Of a stretch of 64,000 nucleotides of DNA, positions 1 to 10,482 are shown in pieces; the stretch's first letter is position 1, and each line of letters opens with the position of its first letter. The position numbers and the translations under genes are program-made. The DNA comes from Lactarius indigo. Its lineage: Eukaryota > Basidiomycota > Agaricomycetes > Russulales > Russulaceae. The stretch covers positions 248,001 to 312,000 of the forward strand of contig JAFKAC010000063.1 in NCBI GenBank assembly GCA_025766275.1, given 5' to 3'. The notes under the pieces are model-generated. The model had not been told where the DNA came from, searched no databases, and worked only from the letters and a program-made list of their open reading frames with translations.

Positions 1-1543
1 GCGGGGACTCGTACCAAAAACGTTAACGCTGTCAAAAGGGCATGAGCTGATGCAGAATTCTCAGGTAGGAACCGGGGTGTACTTCTGCTCGTCGATAAAC
101 TTCAGATAGGTCTTCACATCTGGGTAGAATGGTGATCCTTCGTAAACGATCATCCGAGCACCGCACGCCAGTCCAGAAAGCATGTAAGGCCACATCATCC
201 AAGCAGTCTGGTATGCCAGGTTAGACTATCCGAGAGGACGAGGATGAAGACATACCGTCGTAAATTGGAAATATGTGTCGTCCATTCCAACATCGAGATG
301 TGCTATAAGTTCCTTCTTCGTCTGAATGAGCACGCCCTACAAGTCGTGTGAGGTAACGATTAGTTTAGTATGACGTTCACATACCCCTCCGGAGTGAATG
401 ATGCACTTTGGAGGTCCCGTCGTGCCAGATGAATACAGGATGTAAAGTGGATGATCGAAAGGCAGTTGTTCAAAGGTCAATGGACGTTCGTCGTCTGACG
501 CTAGAAATGCCGAAAGAGTTTTGCTAGAGGAAGATGTCATCCCGGGTATGTTGGAAAGTGAAAGGCATTGAAACTGACCTCAAGGGAATGGAGTTGGCGA
601 CTTCCTGGGAGACCTCTTGACCCGACTTAATGCCAGGAAGTAGAATGGCGTGACCAAGACCCTTGGAGGAGAGATCTTTGACAACCTCCGAAACCTTAGG
701 GATTAGGTTGAAGATCTTCCCCGCATATATAGACTCGGTTTCAGAGAAGATGAACTTGGGCAGCACTTGTCGATATCGGTCTAGAACTCCCTTTAACTCG
801 ATTAAGTGGACAGCTCCGTCACGTGAGCAGAAACAGAGATACCTTCACGCCCATGTCGGTTGCGGTACTCGTGAAGATGCCTCCGAGACTCGCCGTAGCT
901 AGAGCAATAACGACAGATGTTGTTCTGTTTGCAATCATGGCTGCAGTGCGTGACGACTGCTTATCGACATGCAAACGTTAGAGACTAGACCAAAGGACGA
1001 ACCTGCAACTCTGTCCCCGGACTGGAGCCCATGAAGTCTGAGGGCCGTGGCGAACTTTCGTACTTGTTCTCGCAATTCACGGTAGGAATACGAAGCGACG
1101 TGCCCGGTCTCATTGGTCTCGGTTATTGCGATCCCGTCGTCGGTGCGCCACAGCATGTTCTCTGCGTAATTCAGACGTGCGCCCGGAAACCATCGAGGAA
1201 CCTCCTTGATGTACCCCTCACCCAGGACCTACGAGATAATAGATATGTATGCATTGGAAATTGCGGAAGGAGAGCGGACCTTGGCTGGTGGCACTGAAGA
1301 AATGATGCCCAAAAACTGCCATAGGTCGAGCCAGAATGTGTAGTCAGTGACGGAGTATTCATGCAATTCGGAATAATCCTCTGCGCTTCGGTAAGTTCCC
1401 GAAGTATAGTCTAGAGGAGACCACGCACTGAGGTTAAGGCCGTGCTTGCGATTAATGAAGCGCCGAAGGACCTCTACTTTGGTTTCCTGTGGCGTTACAG
1501 GCTTCGACAAGAATCGCGAACCGGCAAAAAGATCCTGGGACAT
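1..1543 (-). CDS. Acetoacetyl-CoA synthetase, 5' part (3' end beyond window)
   Basis: Ligates acetoacetate to CoA with ATP through an acyl-adenylate, in the cytosol. Eight exons are visible: 1280-1543, 1003-1228, 843-940, 579-790, 385-523, 256-336, 83-207 and <1-28, all with GT-AG junctions and consistent phase. The AMP-binding P-loop reads YSSGTTGPPK in the fifth exon. The N-terminal part has FWLDLWQFLGI, a WFPGARLNYAEN stretch and an SYRELREQVRKFA helix, all typical of the acetoacetyl-CoA ligase branch rather than acetyl-CoA synthetase. The ATG at 1543 was chosen because upstream in-frame sequence has no family similarity. The last visible residues match the family, so the gene continues past base 1. 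It is divergent to SEY1. No frame break is seen. Very likely functional, but the C-terminal third is not visible. Confidence 0.9.
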
Positions 1544-1981
1544 GGTCGAGAAGCGATCGGAACTGAATACCTCGGTTGGGGATAATGGTCGAGGCTGAGG
1601 TTTATATAGGAATAAGTGAACACGGGGAACGTGCAAAGTCCGAGCCGAGCTGGCTTATCCACCTTTTCCCCGTAGCTGGAATTTTCCGGGACATCGGGTC
1701 AAGCGCTACGATGAAATGCTACTCATTCTACGGTACCACGCATATATGCATGTAGCTGGTCTCTGTCGTCTGTATTGGTGTTTTGGTACTTAATGAATGA
1801 AAGTGCGGGCCTGAGGTTGGCTGGGAATACGATGACCCAATAGATCACGTGATTTGAGGCAGTTGTATTAACCTGGCTCGCTCCATGGAGCGGATGCTCT
1901 TCTCTTCACCTTCAACACGACCACCACGCGGCTTTCGCCTACCCTCGCACACCCTTCCTTACACCTTCATACTGCTGCGCG
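1544..1981. promoter_or_regulatory. Divergent intergenic region, AACS and SEY1
   Basis: This 438-base gap separates two divergent start codons. On the minus strand a TATA-like CCTATATAAA lies at 1601-1610, about 60 bases upstream of the acetoacetyl-CoA synthetase ATG. CT- and AC-rich sequence precedes the SEY1 start. No other gene is seen here. Confidence 0.5.
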
Positions 1982-4973
1982 ATGCCCGCAACAGAGGTAT
2001 TAGCTTCCAATGGCGCACTTCCAACACTCCCTCCCTTGCAATTGAAGCCAACGCTCAACGGTCATACCTCAAACGGTACCTCTGACCGGCTTCAGATAAT
2101 CAACGACCAGAAACAGTTCACGTGCGTTTACGTGCAAGTGTTGTGTCGTCTTGTGACGAGACAGCCTTCTGCAGTTCCAGCCTGAATGATCAAATCTCCG
2201 CTTGGAGCCTGCGTGATGTAGGCTTCGACTACAATCTTGTTGCGGTGTTTGGTTCGCAGTCGACGGGGAAAAGTACGCCCTTCTCGAATATCTCGGACAG
2301 TAAAGTGTCGACGCTCATGTAGGTACCCTCCTCAACCGACTGTTCGGCACCAACTTTGATGTCATGGATGAGACCAAGCGGCAACAGACGACGAAGGGTA
2401 AGTAGTAGGTTCAAGCGTGCTCTCTCCTCATTCCATACTGCTCCGGAGCGATGGGAAGACATACTGATCATCCCGCTTTTTCAGGTATCTGGATGTGTAG
2501 AGGCCGAGACATGAACGTCCTTGTGATGGATGTAGAGGGAACAGACGGACGTGAGCGTGGCGAGGATCAGGTACGTCTTCTGAACCTTGGTATTTCGTCA
2601 CCTGAGTTCGCCACTTAGGATTTCGAACGCAAATCAGCTTTATTCTCCCTCGCATCGTCGGAGGTTCTTATTGTCAACCTTTGGGAGCACCAAGTTGGTT
2701 TGTATCAAGGAGCCAACATGGGACTTCTCAAGACCGTTTTCGAAGTGAATCTTGGGCTTTTCGGGAAAAAGTCACAGGAAAGGTGAGTTCGTTCGTTTTC
2801 GCTCAACGCCGCCCACTGATTTGTCATGTTGCAGTGCGAGCCAACGCACGCTTCTCTTATTTGTTATTCGCGATCACATCGGAACGACACCCCTTGCAAA
2901 CCTCCAAGCAACGTTGACTGCTGACTTGAACCGTATCTGGGACACGCTGTCGAAACCAGCCGAACTGCAAGATCGGAAATTGACCGACTACTTCGACTTG
3001 TCGTTCACAGCCCTTCCACACAAGATTCTCGCTGCTGACAAGTTTGAGTCTGACGTCCGGACGCTGCGTGGTCGCTTCACAGATAAGTCAAGAGATGACT
3101 TTGTATTCAAATCCGCATATCACAAACGCATTCCCGCCGATGGTGTCGCATTCTATATGGAAGGCATCTGGGTAAGGAAATCTCGTACCCCCGTGTTGAA
3201 ACCTGACACCACCTCTTTCCAAGGAACAAGTGCAAACCAACAAGGACCTCGACTTGCCGACGCAACAAGAGCTCCTTGCACAATTCCGATGCGATGAGAT
3301 TTCTGCAGGTGCTCTGGCAGAGTTCAATGAACAGGCCAAGCCCCAGAAACGACCAATAGAAGCCGGTAATGTTACCGTGGGACTCGGAGAGATGATGCGG
3401 AGCTGGCGCTCACAAGCGCTATGTGCGTAACTACCTTATCCCTTTATGCCCGCGCTGATAGCGACGCAGCCCGATATGATCGTGATGCATCGCGGTATCA
3501 TCAAGGAGTCTATAAGCGAAAACGCACTGACCTCACTGGGACGCTTGACTCTACATTATTACCTCTCTTTGTGGGCCAGTTGAAGAATTTACATAAGGTC
3601 GCACTTGGGTCATTCAAGGCGGAGGTTGTCGCGGGTCTCAAAGTGGACGGCTATAACTTTGCGGATGTCGTCAGCAAAGCACGTGCGGCAGCCGAAGCGC
3701 GTTTTAGTGATGGAGCCCGAGAGGCTGTGGTCACTGAGGGTGATGCAGCGTGGCAGTGGGAGGAGGAGCTCCGATTGTTGCGGGAGGAAGTGCGGTCAGT
3801 CGCCGACCTCCTGAGGAAGGACGAGACAAAGAAGATGATCAACACAATCGAGGTATGGGGCGAACCCGGCTTTCGCGTCAGTGACCACGCTGATAGTTTG
3901 TCTAGCGCAACTTCAAGAAGCAGATTGCAGAGCCGGTTGATCTGCAGTTGAGCAAGCCTACACCCGAGATGTGGGACAACGTCCTTCGGACCTACAAGGG
4001 ATGCCTTGCAAAGTCTGAAGGGTCGTACCTTACCAAAGCTAGAAGTAATGCTCCCCGCGTGAGGCTGTTTGCAAGCGTACTGACTCTTGTGAACCAGGCT
4101 TCGACTGCACTGACGAAGAAAACGACGAGGCGCTTACGACCCTACGGCAGCGCGCATGGGCAGCGCTACGCGCGAAAGTTGATGAGCAAACGGTGGACGC
4201 GGCGATCTTGACAAAGCTACGCGCTTACTTCGAGGAGCAATTCCGATACGACGAGCAAGGTGTGCCACGCGTCTGGAAGCCCGACGACGACATCGACGGC
4301 GCATACAAGAAGGCGAAGGACGCCACGCTAGATCTGATTGATCTCTACGCGGAGATCGTACCCAATGACCCCGAGCTCGAATACACCCCGCCCGAGGAGG
4401 GCGAGGATTCAAGTGTCCCTGGGCTGGTTGTGTTCTCCGAGACGAAGATGATTGAGCTCGGCGCACGCTTCCGGCGCGAGGCCGACGCACACTATGTCGA
4501 GGCAAAACGGAGCACAGTCGCGAGCATCGCACAGATCCCATACTGGATATACGGCGTACTCGTCGTTCTCGGATGGAACGAGGCCATGCTGGTACTCTTC
4601 AACCCACTCTACTTCACCATGCTGCTACTCCTCACTGCCGGCGCGTGAGCACCCTTTTTTCTTTCTCCCCGTTAATCGCGCGCGCTTACACCAGCATAAA
4701 AATAAAAGGTGGATCGTCGTGCAGCTGAACCTTGCTGGCCCACTTATGCATGTTGGTGGCTCGATCGCTCTCGAGGTGAGCCACGTGTTTTTGGCTGATG
4801 ACGCGTCGAGCGGTGTTGCTGACACGTAGGTGGTGATGCAGGTCAAACGCCAGGCGGAAACCCGTATGCGTGAACACTTTTCAGAGCCGCTTCGCGCACA
4901 GGTGAGGGCTGCGATTGAGGAAGAGGAGGAAGACGCACGTCCCGTACGGCGTCGGGTTCCCGAGCCTTTGTGA
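1982..4973 (+). CDS. SEY1: Sey1/RHD3/atlastin-type ER membrane-fusion GTPase
   Basis: A dynamin-like GTPase that fuses ER tubules homotypically. Twelve exons give 792 residues: introns 2122-2174, 2273-2322, 2398-2484, 2571-2618, 2783-2834, 3172-3223, 3423-3469, 3853-3905, 4045-4097, 4645-4708 and 4776-4829. The GTPase domain begins about residue 60 with the G1 motif GSQSTGKST (split by intron 2), followed by [14 protein letters not shown] (switch) and [12 protein letters not shown] (G3). FVIRDH provides the RD element. A long helical middle part leads to a transmembrane hairpin at about residues 687-740 (YGVLVVLGW..., [14 protein letters not shown]) and a charged cytosolic tail. Family length is about 780. 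The start gives the short N-terminus usual for the family. It converges on HOB3. No defects seen. Confidence 0.96.
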
Positions 4974-5423
4974 GGGCAGGGCATCGATCGGATTGCGTGA
5001 CTGCCCGAGTTGACCGATGAACGGCTCATTCCGTTCTCTTTCCTTTTCGTTTTTTCTTTCTATAGAGCGCGCGATATTAATGTATATCGTATCTGGGTTG
5101 TGCGCCTGTAATTATGAAGTGGCATTTGGTTATATATACCGCGTACCTTCTTCTCATCATAACTTTCCATTTATGGGAAACAAAAAGTTACAACAGCAAC
5201 AGCAGCAGCAAGTAACAGCACCCAACTAATGTAATGTACATGTGCATGCAGACAGTCCAACCGGCTAACGAGTACAATCAAGGAGTCTACACCCCTCGTC
5301 CCGTTCCGATGTGATGCCTCACGGGACCTCGGAACCCCGGAACCAAATACGAGCACGAGAGAGCGATGGAGAAAGGGAAAAGAAGACAAGGGGGTAGGTG
5401 GTGATCGAAACCAAGCAGTCGCC
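4974..5423. other. Convergent 3' region between SEY1 and HOB3
   Basis: No coding sequence is seen. A short CAG/CAA-rich tract lies at about 5191-5211, and AT-rich sequence with a TATATATA-like run occurs near 5132. It presumably holds both 3' UTRs and terminators. Confidence 0.5.
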
Positions 5424-6697
5424 CTAAGCCGCGCCACAGATCGACAGCTCTCGCATCTCCTGCAAGACGCCTTCGACCTGCGCGTCGAGCTGCCCCGCGG
5501 CGTAGTCGTCCCGCACGCTGTCGTCAAAGTAGCGCTGTACGCCCGAGAGCTTCTCGTAGCCCTCCTCTGCAAACTTGCATTGCATCCTTATCATCGCCTC
5601 GAAGCTCGGGTCAAAGTACGGCACGCGCTGCTCGAGCAGGATCGGGATTTCGCGCACGAGCTGGTCATTGAGCAGGTCAAAGACCTCTTTGGCCTCATCG
5701 AGTTCTTGCTGTGCCTGTGTGTTCGAGGGCACTTCAGATTTCCGTTCCCCCTGAGGTGGAAGTGGAAGAAGGACGGACCTTGGGAAGCCTTGTGGCGTCC
5801 TCGCTCGGCTTTTCGGCCATCTTGCGCACTTTGCTTCGCGCAGCGTCGTAATCGAGGAGCTAGAGCGGCCCCACGCCGCAAGGTGCGATCGGGAGGGAGC
5901 CCATCATGGGACGGAGCACAGGCGCCGCTCACCTTCTTATTCCGTTTCGATATGTGCTCGTTTATCGTTGGGAAGTACGAGTTCATCTTCCCGAGTGGAT
6001 CTAAGATGGTCGTACGATAGGGGGCGTCCTGCGGGTGAGGTCTTGTGATCAGCAATTCACCAATCGCGGCGGAACGCTGGGGTGAAACCCCAGGTGTGAT
6101 GGGAGGGAGGAAGGGGGGGAGAAAGGGGCCTACGGACCAACTCGCGGCCGATACCGCTATCGAGCTCTTCGACGGAACGTTTGTACGCGTGCGCGGCCAT
6201 GGCGCTCTCCGAGGTCCTGTCCGAAGCACCGTAAAAGGTGTCGATCGTTTCCGCGAGGCGGAGCTGCGCAGAGGACATGGCTGCGAGCGCGGGCTGTCAG
6301 CTACGCAGGCAAGGGCGAGCGGCAGAAGTGGAGAGTGTCGCAAACGTACCACGCATAGAGTCGAGGTAGGACTTCCCATCTTTCTGCAGTGTACCACATT
6401 CCTTCTCGAATCTGCTCGCACGGATCTAAGCCCAGAGTCGAGGACGCAATGGAGGATGAATGGACGCACACTTTGTATTTCGCCTCCTCAGACGCAAAAT
6501 CCTGATCTACGGTGCGTTCTATTTGGCCGGTTTTTTGCAGGAGCTGCGTGTGGAGCAAGGAATGTTGGCACACGGAACAGAAGGGGGTTCCATACGTACT
6601 GTTGTCCCTGCTCGATTCATCGACTTTTTAAATCTAAATAGCACATTAAGCGAACGTTGTGGCCATATTTGGACGGAACACACCCTTGCCAACTCAT
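5424..6697 (-). CDS. HOB3: BAR-domain protein, Rvs161/Hob3 family (amphiphysin-like)
   Basis: A membrane-curving BAR protein acting in endocytosis and actin organisation (yeast Rvs161, fission yeast Hob3). Eight exons give 264 residues: 6684-6697, 6600-6633, 6470-6543, 6350-6411, 6138-6280, 5933-6028, 5779-5859 and 5424-5714. The N-terminus MSWQGFKKSMNRAGTT is spread over a 14-nt and a 34-nt exon. QKTGQIERTVDQDF and SAQLRLAETIDTFYG follow, and the C-terminus QEMRELSICGAA is the family signature. Length matches yeast Rvs161 (265). The fourth intron was set with the GTGCGT donor, giving KVFEKEC; a donor two bases upstream breaks the frame. No SH3 domain, as expected. Convergent with SEY1, another membrane-shaping protein. 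Confidence 0.96.
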
Positions 6698-7413
6698 TTT
6701 AACGCGGAAAGGTTCTGTAAATGAGGGATGGTTGGGATGGTAGAGAGGAAGAAACGAACGGGAAAGAGACGCGAGACCGTGACGAAAGTGAAAGTGAAGA
6801 GCCCTAGGTGGCGCAACGGCAGGGAAGGGCCGCGCTTATGTCAGCGATAACTTGAACGTGACCCGGATCAGAGCCCGGCAGCGAAGAACACCCAAGCAAG
6901 TCACTTGGAAGGGCCAGTCTATTGATCGCCTAACGCTATTTCTCCTTTCCATGCAAACTGTAATCGGATTTATCACCCTCTAGGCACAGCTGCCGTACTG
7001 CCGACGGGAAAAATCACACCTCACAATGAACAGGCGCTTCGCTCTACCACCGAGCAAGCCACCGAGTGTTCTCTCTGTCCGTCTCTGCGTTCACTAAACA
7101 TGGCGACATTTACTCTGAAAATAAAGAGAAAGACAACAAGTTTTGGGATTTCCCAGAAAGCATCTACGCCTACTCGGAGCGTCTCGGTTCTTGGCCAGAT
7201 TACGTCCGAATATCGTCGAATTAACTGAAGGCTATTCCTTCTGAGCGCCCGGGCACGATTTTCTTTTCAAGCCTGTGTTATTACGCCCTGTCCCTGTTTA
7301 TTACGTGCTGTCCATATAAATACTTTGATTGACGAACTGGATCTGTTTTCACGCATGTCGGCTTTCCCTGACTCGTGCCGTCGTCCACTCCTTCTGCACA
7401 ACTATTCGTAAAG
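6698..7413. promoter_or_regulatory. Intergenic region with TATA box for the 7414 gene
   Basis: A TATAAATA element at 7315-7322 lies about 95 bases upstream of the ATG at 7414. The HOB3 promoter must lie at the left end of this gap. No open coding sequence with family character was seen in between. Confidence 0.5.
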
Positions 7414-8717
7414 ATGCTTCCCGATACCGTCGCTCCTTCACTGTTCTTTATTAGTTCTCTCGCTTTCTTCACAATAATCGTCCAACAACTGCTCTCGTTT
7501 CACAAGTCCCGATGGAACACTCATGGTGGCCAGGCCAAGCGACGGATCTTAGCTATCTCCGCTACTCTCTTTGCTGTCCTCTTGTCTACTCTCTCCGGCG
7601 TCCTAGGTCTCCTCGCGAGCCAAGCACGGCGCGTGGGTGACTACCCGCGCGCAACACGTGCTACTGTTAGCGAACAGATTGTTGTTATTGCCCTACAGTT
7701 CGGACGTAAGTTTCGTGTATCCTATCACGGGAAAAAAAACTCACCGGTACTCTCTAGTCTTGGTGTACTCGATGTTTATTCTTAATATGAAAGTTCTGGT
7801 AGAGCCTATACCCTCATCACGCATCGGGATCCTTACCTTGGAAAACGTGAGGGGTCTCACGGCAGTCATGTCTTGCCCCCTCGTTGCAGGTTCGTATTTT
7901 TGCCCTTCTCCATGTGCTCGGTGACCTCACGCAGTTCACATATAGTCACAGTCATCTCGACCGCCTTTGCGGCACTCCAAGAAGACTATCCAGCCGCTCG
8001 CTTCCCGGCGATCTGTTGGCTTGCCATCTTTATACCCCTGTTCGGTGTTAGCATCCTCCTTTCTATCCGCCACACAAAGGAGCACCCGATCATTGCCCGT
8101 ATGTGGCTCGTCTTCGCTATCGGACAAGCCTGCGGAGCCCTCTCCGCTACTTGCACGGTCGTTGGGAAAGGGGACTTTCAAACCCCTGCCTCCCTTTTTG
8201 GTGCGTTCTGGAGTACATGTGTTACGTTTGCCCTCCATAGTGCGTCCCGTCGCTCCCTCTCTGTCGCTTTTCCCCCGTTGATTGCCGCCTTGACGCAGTT
8301 CAATCAACTATACCCGATCCCCATCCGAACCCGCCCCTTTCGGGACAAGACCCATTCAGACGCGGGGGATCCCCTCGCGTTCTCGCGCATACCCCTCGTT
8401 CCAGTAATATCGGGTCATTTCGACCACTGGAGATTGCGATCACCACTTCCACGGAGGATTTTCGCGCTCTGCAGGATCCGTTCGCCTCGCCTGCCTCGCC
8501 GCTCTCGGAGAAATCATTTCCTCTGTTTGATGCGGTGAGGAAGAAACGTCTTTCTGTCCTATTGGGTTCGACTCGTCACTCGTCACCCGCAGCTCTGAGG
8601 CTGCCACCAGTGTTCCTGCAGTCTCTCGAGGATGACACACTTCCGCTCTCGCCGCCACCTACCGCGCTAGTGCGGGCGCCGAAGCATGCGAGCATCAGTG
8701 GTGCTTTTGGAGCGTGA
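7414..8717 (+). CDS. Uncharacterised multi-pass membrane protein
   Basis: Not recognised. Four exons (7414-7705, 7758-7889, 7946-8239, 8299-8717) give 378 residues. About six or seven hydrophobic segments can be seen, for example LFFISSLAFFTIIVQQLLSF near the N-terminus, ILAISATLFAVLLSTLSGVL, AICWLAIFIPLFGVSILLSI, IARMWLVFAIGQACGALSA and SLFGAFWSTCVTFALH. A Pro/Ser-rich, probably cytosolic tail of about 130 residues follows. The start lies downstream of a good TATA box. The second intron is the least certain; an alternative acceptor at 7889 would change about 15 residues. The overall shape (seven helices plus a low-complexity tail) recalls fungal seven-helix membrane proteins, but no family motif is seen. 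Confidence 0.7.
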
Positions 8718-9028
8718 TTTTTGTCTAGCATACGCGTGTAATAGGTATAGGGTGTGTGTATGTATGTACGTGTGGCAGTCCACCGATCTGTTGTAACGCG
8801 CATGTTGTTCATTTCTCTTCTTCACGAGATGAGCCAGAAAGGAGCTTCCCAAATGTTCCGTCGACACAGCTTGCACTAAAACTCGATCATGAAACATCGC
8901 GCGTTTTGACGTGTTCTCATTCCTCATTCTCGCCAGACCGCTGTCGCACGGCACCCACGTTTTTGGTCCCTGACCGCGGCCCCAGGGTTCGATGGCTCTT
9001 CTGTTCTGGACGCACTTGCCCCCTTCGG

Positions 9029-9035
9029 TTATATA
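9029..9035 (+). promoter_or_regulatory. TATA-like element of gene P
   Basis: TTATATA lies about 83 bases upstream of the ATG at 9118 and is followed by a CT-rich stretch. This supports 9118 rather than the in-frame ATG at 8992 as the start. Confidence 0.45.
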
Positions 9036-9117
9036 CTTGCGCCCACCTCTCCTGTTCTACTCTCCACTCATTTACCATCCTCCCAAACATCCTACAATCT
9101 CTCCCCTTCGACTGACT

Positions 9118-10482
9118 ATGAAGCCCTGTGCACAGACCCTCCGCGAGATCCCCGGCTCGTTACGCCGCGCGACCCCCGCCCGGCTGCTCCACACGCTCTT
9201 CGTCTTCGGCGCGACGAGCCTGATGCTCGCTCTCGTCGTCTACACCTTCATCCTCCTGCTCCTGCTCCGCTCCGTCTCTCTCGAGCGTGCATCGCGTCGC
9301 GACCGGCACGTCACGTTTCTCGTCGACTCTGAGACGTCCGAGAGCTCCCGCACTCCCGCGCGCCGCGCGCCACCACCACCTCCGCCACGCCTCGCGGAAA
9401 AAAGTAAACCCACGCCACCGCCCGTGCCCACGCGCGCAGTGGTGCCGTCCCTCTCCCTCACCGTCACGCCGCGCGAGCTCGAGCCCCCGACGCCGGACGT
9501 CGCGGAGGACCCGCTACGCGCGCTCACCCGTATCTGCGCATTCCTCGTATCGAACACCGCGCGCGCGACGCAGCGCGACGAGCTCGGTGCGACGCCGCCC
9601 CTAGCTGGGCTGGAGCCGTATCTCGATGCCGTAAATGTGGATCTCGCGTACATCGACGAGGTGGTCGTGGGAAAACGCGCTGAGGCTGAGGAGGGAGAAC
9701 ACAACGCAGAAGATGGGCCTGTGCCGACGAAGGTAGAGGTTGCGGAGAGCAGTAAAGGCGCGAAGGATGCAGGGGCAACTGCGAGCGCGGATTTGGGTCC
9801 AGGTGGAGGGGTTGGCGTTAGCGCAGATGCGCATGCACACGACGAGCTAGATCTCGTCCAGCCCCAGCAGGCTGTCAGTGCACCCGCGCCTCCCCCTCCT
9901 CCTTCCCGATCCCAACCCCCGATTCCACATACGCCTCCACCTCCGCCCCCGCCTATCATCACCAGCAATCTATACCCCCCACCTGCCAAGCCCAAGCCCA
10001 AAGCCAAAGCCAGCACCGACTCCGGTACCACCACGGCTGCCGCCTCGTCCACAGCAGCCCCCTCCATTGCGGCAGTCCCCTCCACCGCCGGCAGCATAAC
10101 GGCAGCCAACCCGCGACGGCGCAAAGACGCCGTGCTGCGCGTGACTCACGCGAGCGCCGACCCTGGTGTGGTCGACGCAGACGCGGACGATGCTGCTGTG
10201 CGAGCTGCGGCGCTGCTGGCGCGGTTCGCAGACATCGGGGCGGAGCTTGAGGGCACCGTGCGCGAGCGGGGCGCTGCGTTGTGGGCGGCGCTGTCGCGGC
10301 GTCGTGCGCCGCTCGACCTGCCCGTGCCACCGTTGCCACGTACACGCTCGTCAGCCGCGCTCATCGCTGCGCGGGGCGCGCCGGTTGTCGAGGCGTCGCG
10401 CGCGGTGGCGCACCAGGCTGCGTGGCGTGCGCGGTTTGCTGCTTATGGGAGGTTGTTTGGATCGACTGCGGAGCAGGTGTAG
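9118..10482 (+). CDS. Proline/alanine-rich single-pass membrane protein (protein P)
   Basis: Not recognised. An intronless frame of 454 residues (496 if the ATG at 8992 is used). Residues about 25-52 form one strong hydrophobic segment (LFVFGATSLMLALVVYTF then a Leu run), likely a signal anchor. A conserved-looking block follows at about residues 131-190: DPLRALTRICAFLV, then ATPPLAGLEPYLDAV and DLAYIDEVVVGKRAEAE. After that comes a long Pro- and Ala-rich region with poly-Pro runs and an Ala/Arg-rich helical C-terminus. GC content is very high, so long shadow frames exist on the other strand. The part after about base 9282 has a second, diverged copy fused to NLR-A at 15708. That copy keeps the LRAL..ICAFLA and LAGLEPYLD..DLAYIDE residues, which suggests the block is a folded domain. 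Confidence 0.75.
   Translation: MKPCAQTLREIPGSLRRATPARLLHTLFVFGATSLMLALVVYTFILLLLLRSVSLERASRRDRHVTFLVDSETSESSRTPARRAPPPPPPRLAEKSKPTPPPVPTRAVVPSLSLTVTPRELEPPTPDVAEDPLRALTRICAFLVSNTARATQRDELGATPPLAGLEPYLDAVNVDLAYIDEVVVGKRAEAEEGEHNAEDGPVPTKVEVAESSKGAKDAGATASADLGPGGGVGVSADAHAHDELDLVQPQQAVSAPAPPPPPSRSQPPIPHTPPPPPPPIITSNLYPPPAKPKPKAKASTDSGTTTAAASSTAAPSIAAVPSTAGSITAANPRRRKDAVLRVTHASADPGVVDADADDAAVRAAALLARFADIGAELEGTVRERGAALWAALSRRRAPLDLPVPPLPRTRSSAALIAARGAPVVEASRAVAHQAAWRARFAAYGRLFGSTAEQV

Noticed and set aside
5591..6469. 292-codon minus-strand frame over HOB3
   Set aside because: It runs through HOB3 exons in another frame and across its introns; composition is Arg/Ser-rich noise and HOB3 explains the region.
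9240..10124. 294-codon minus frame opposite gene P
   Set aside because: Mirror frame caused by high GC; low-complexity Gly/Ala/Val with no start context. It is not preserved in the second copy of the duplication.
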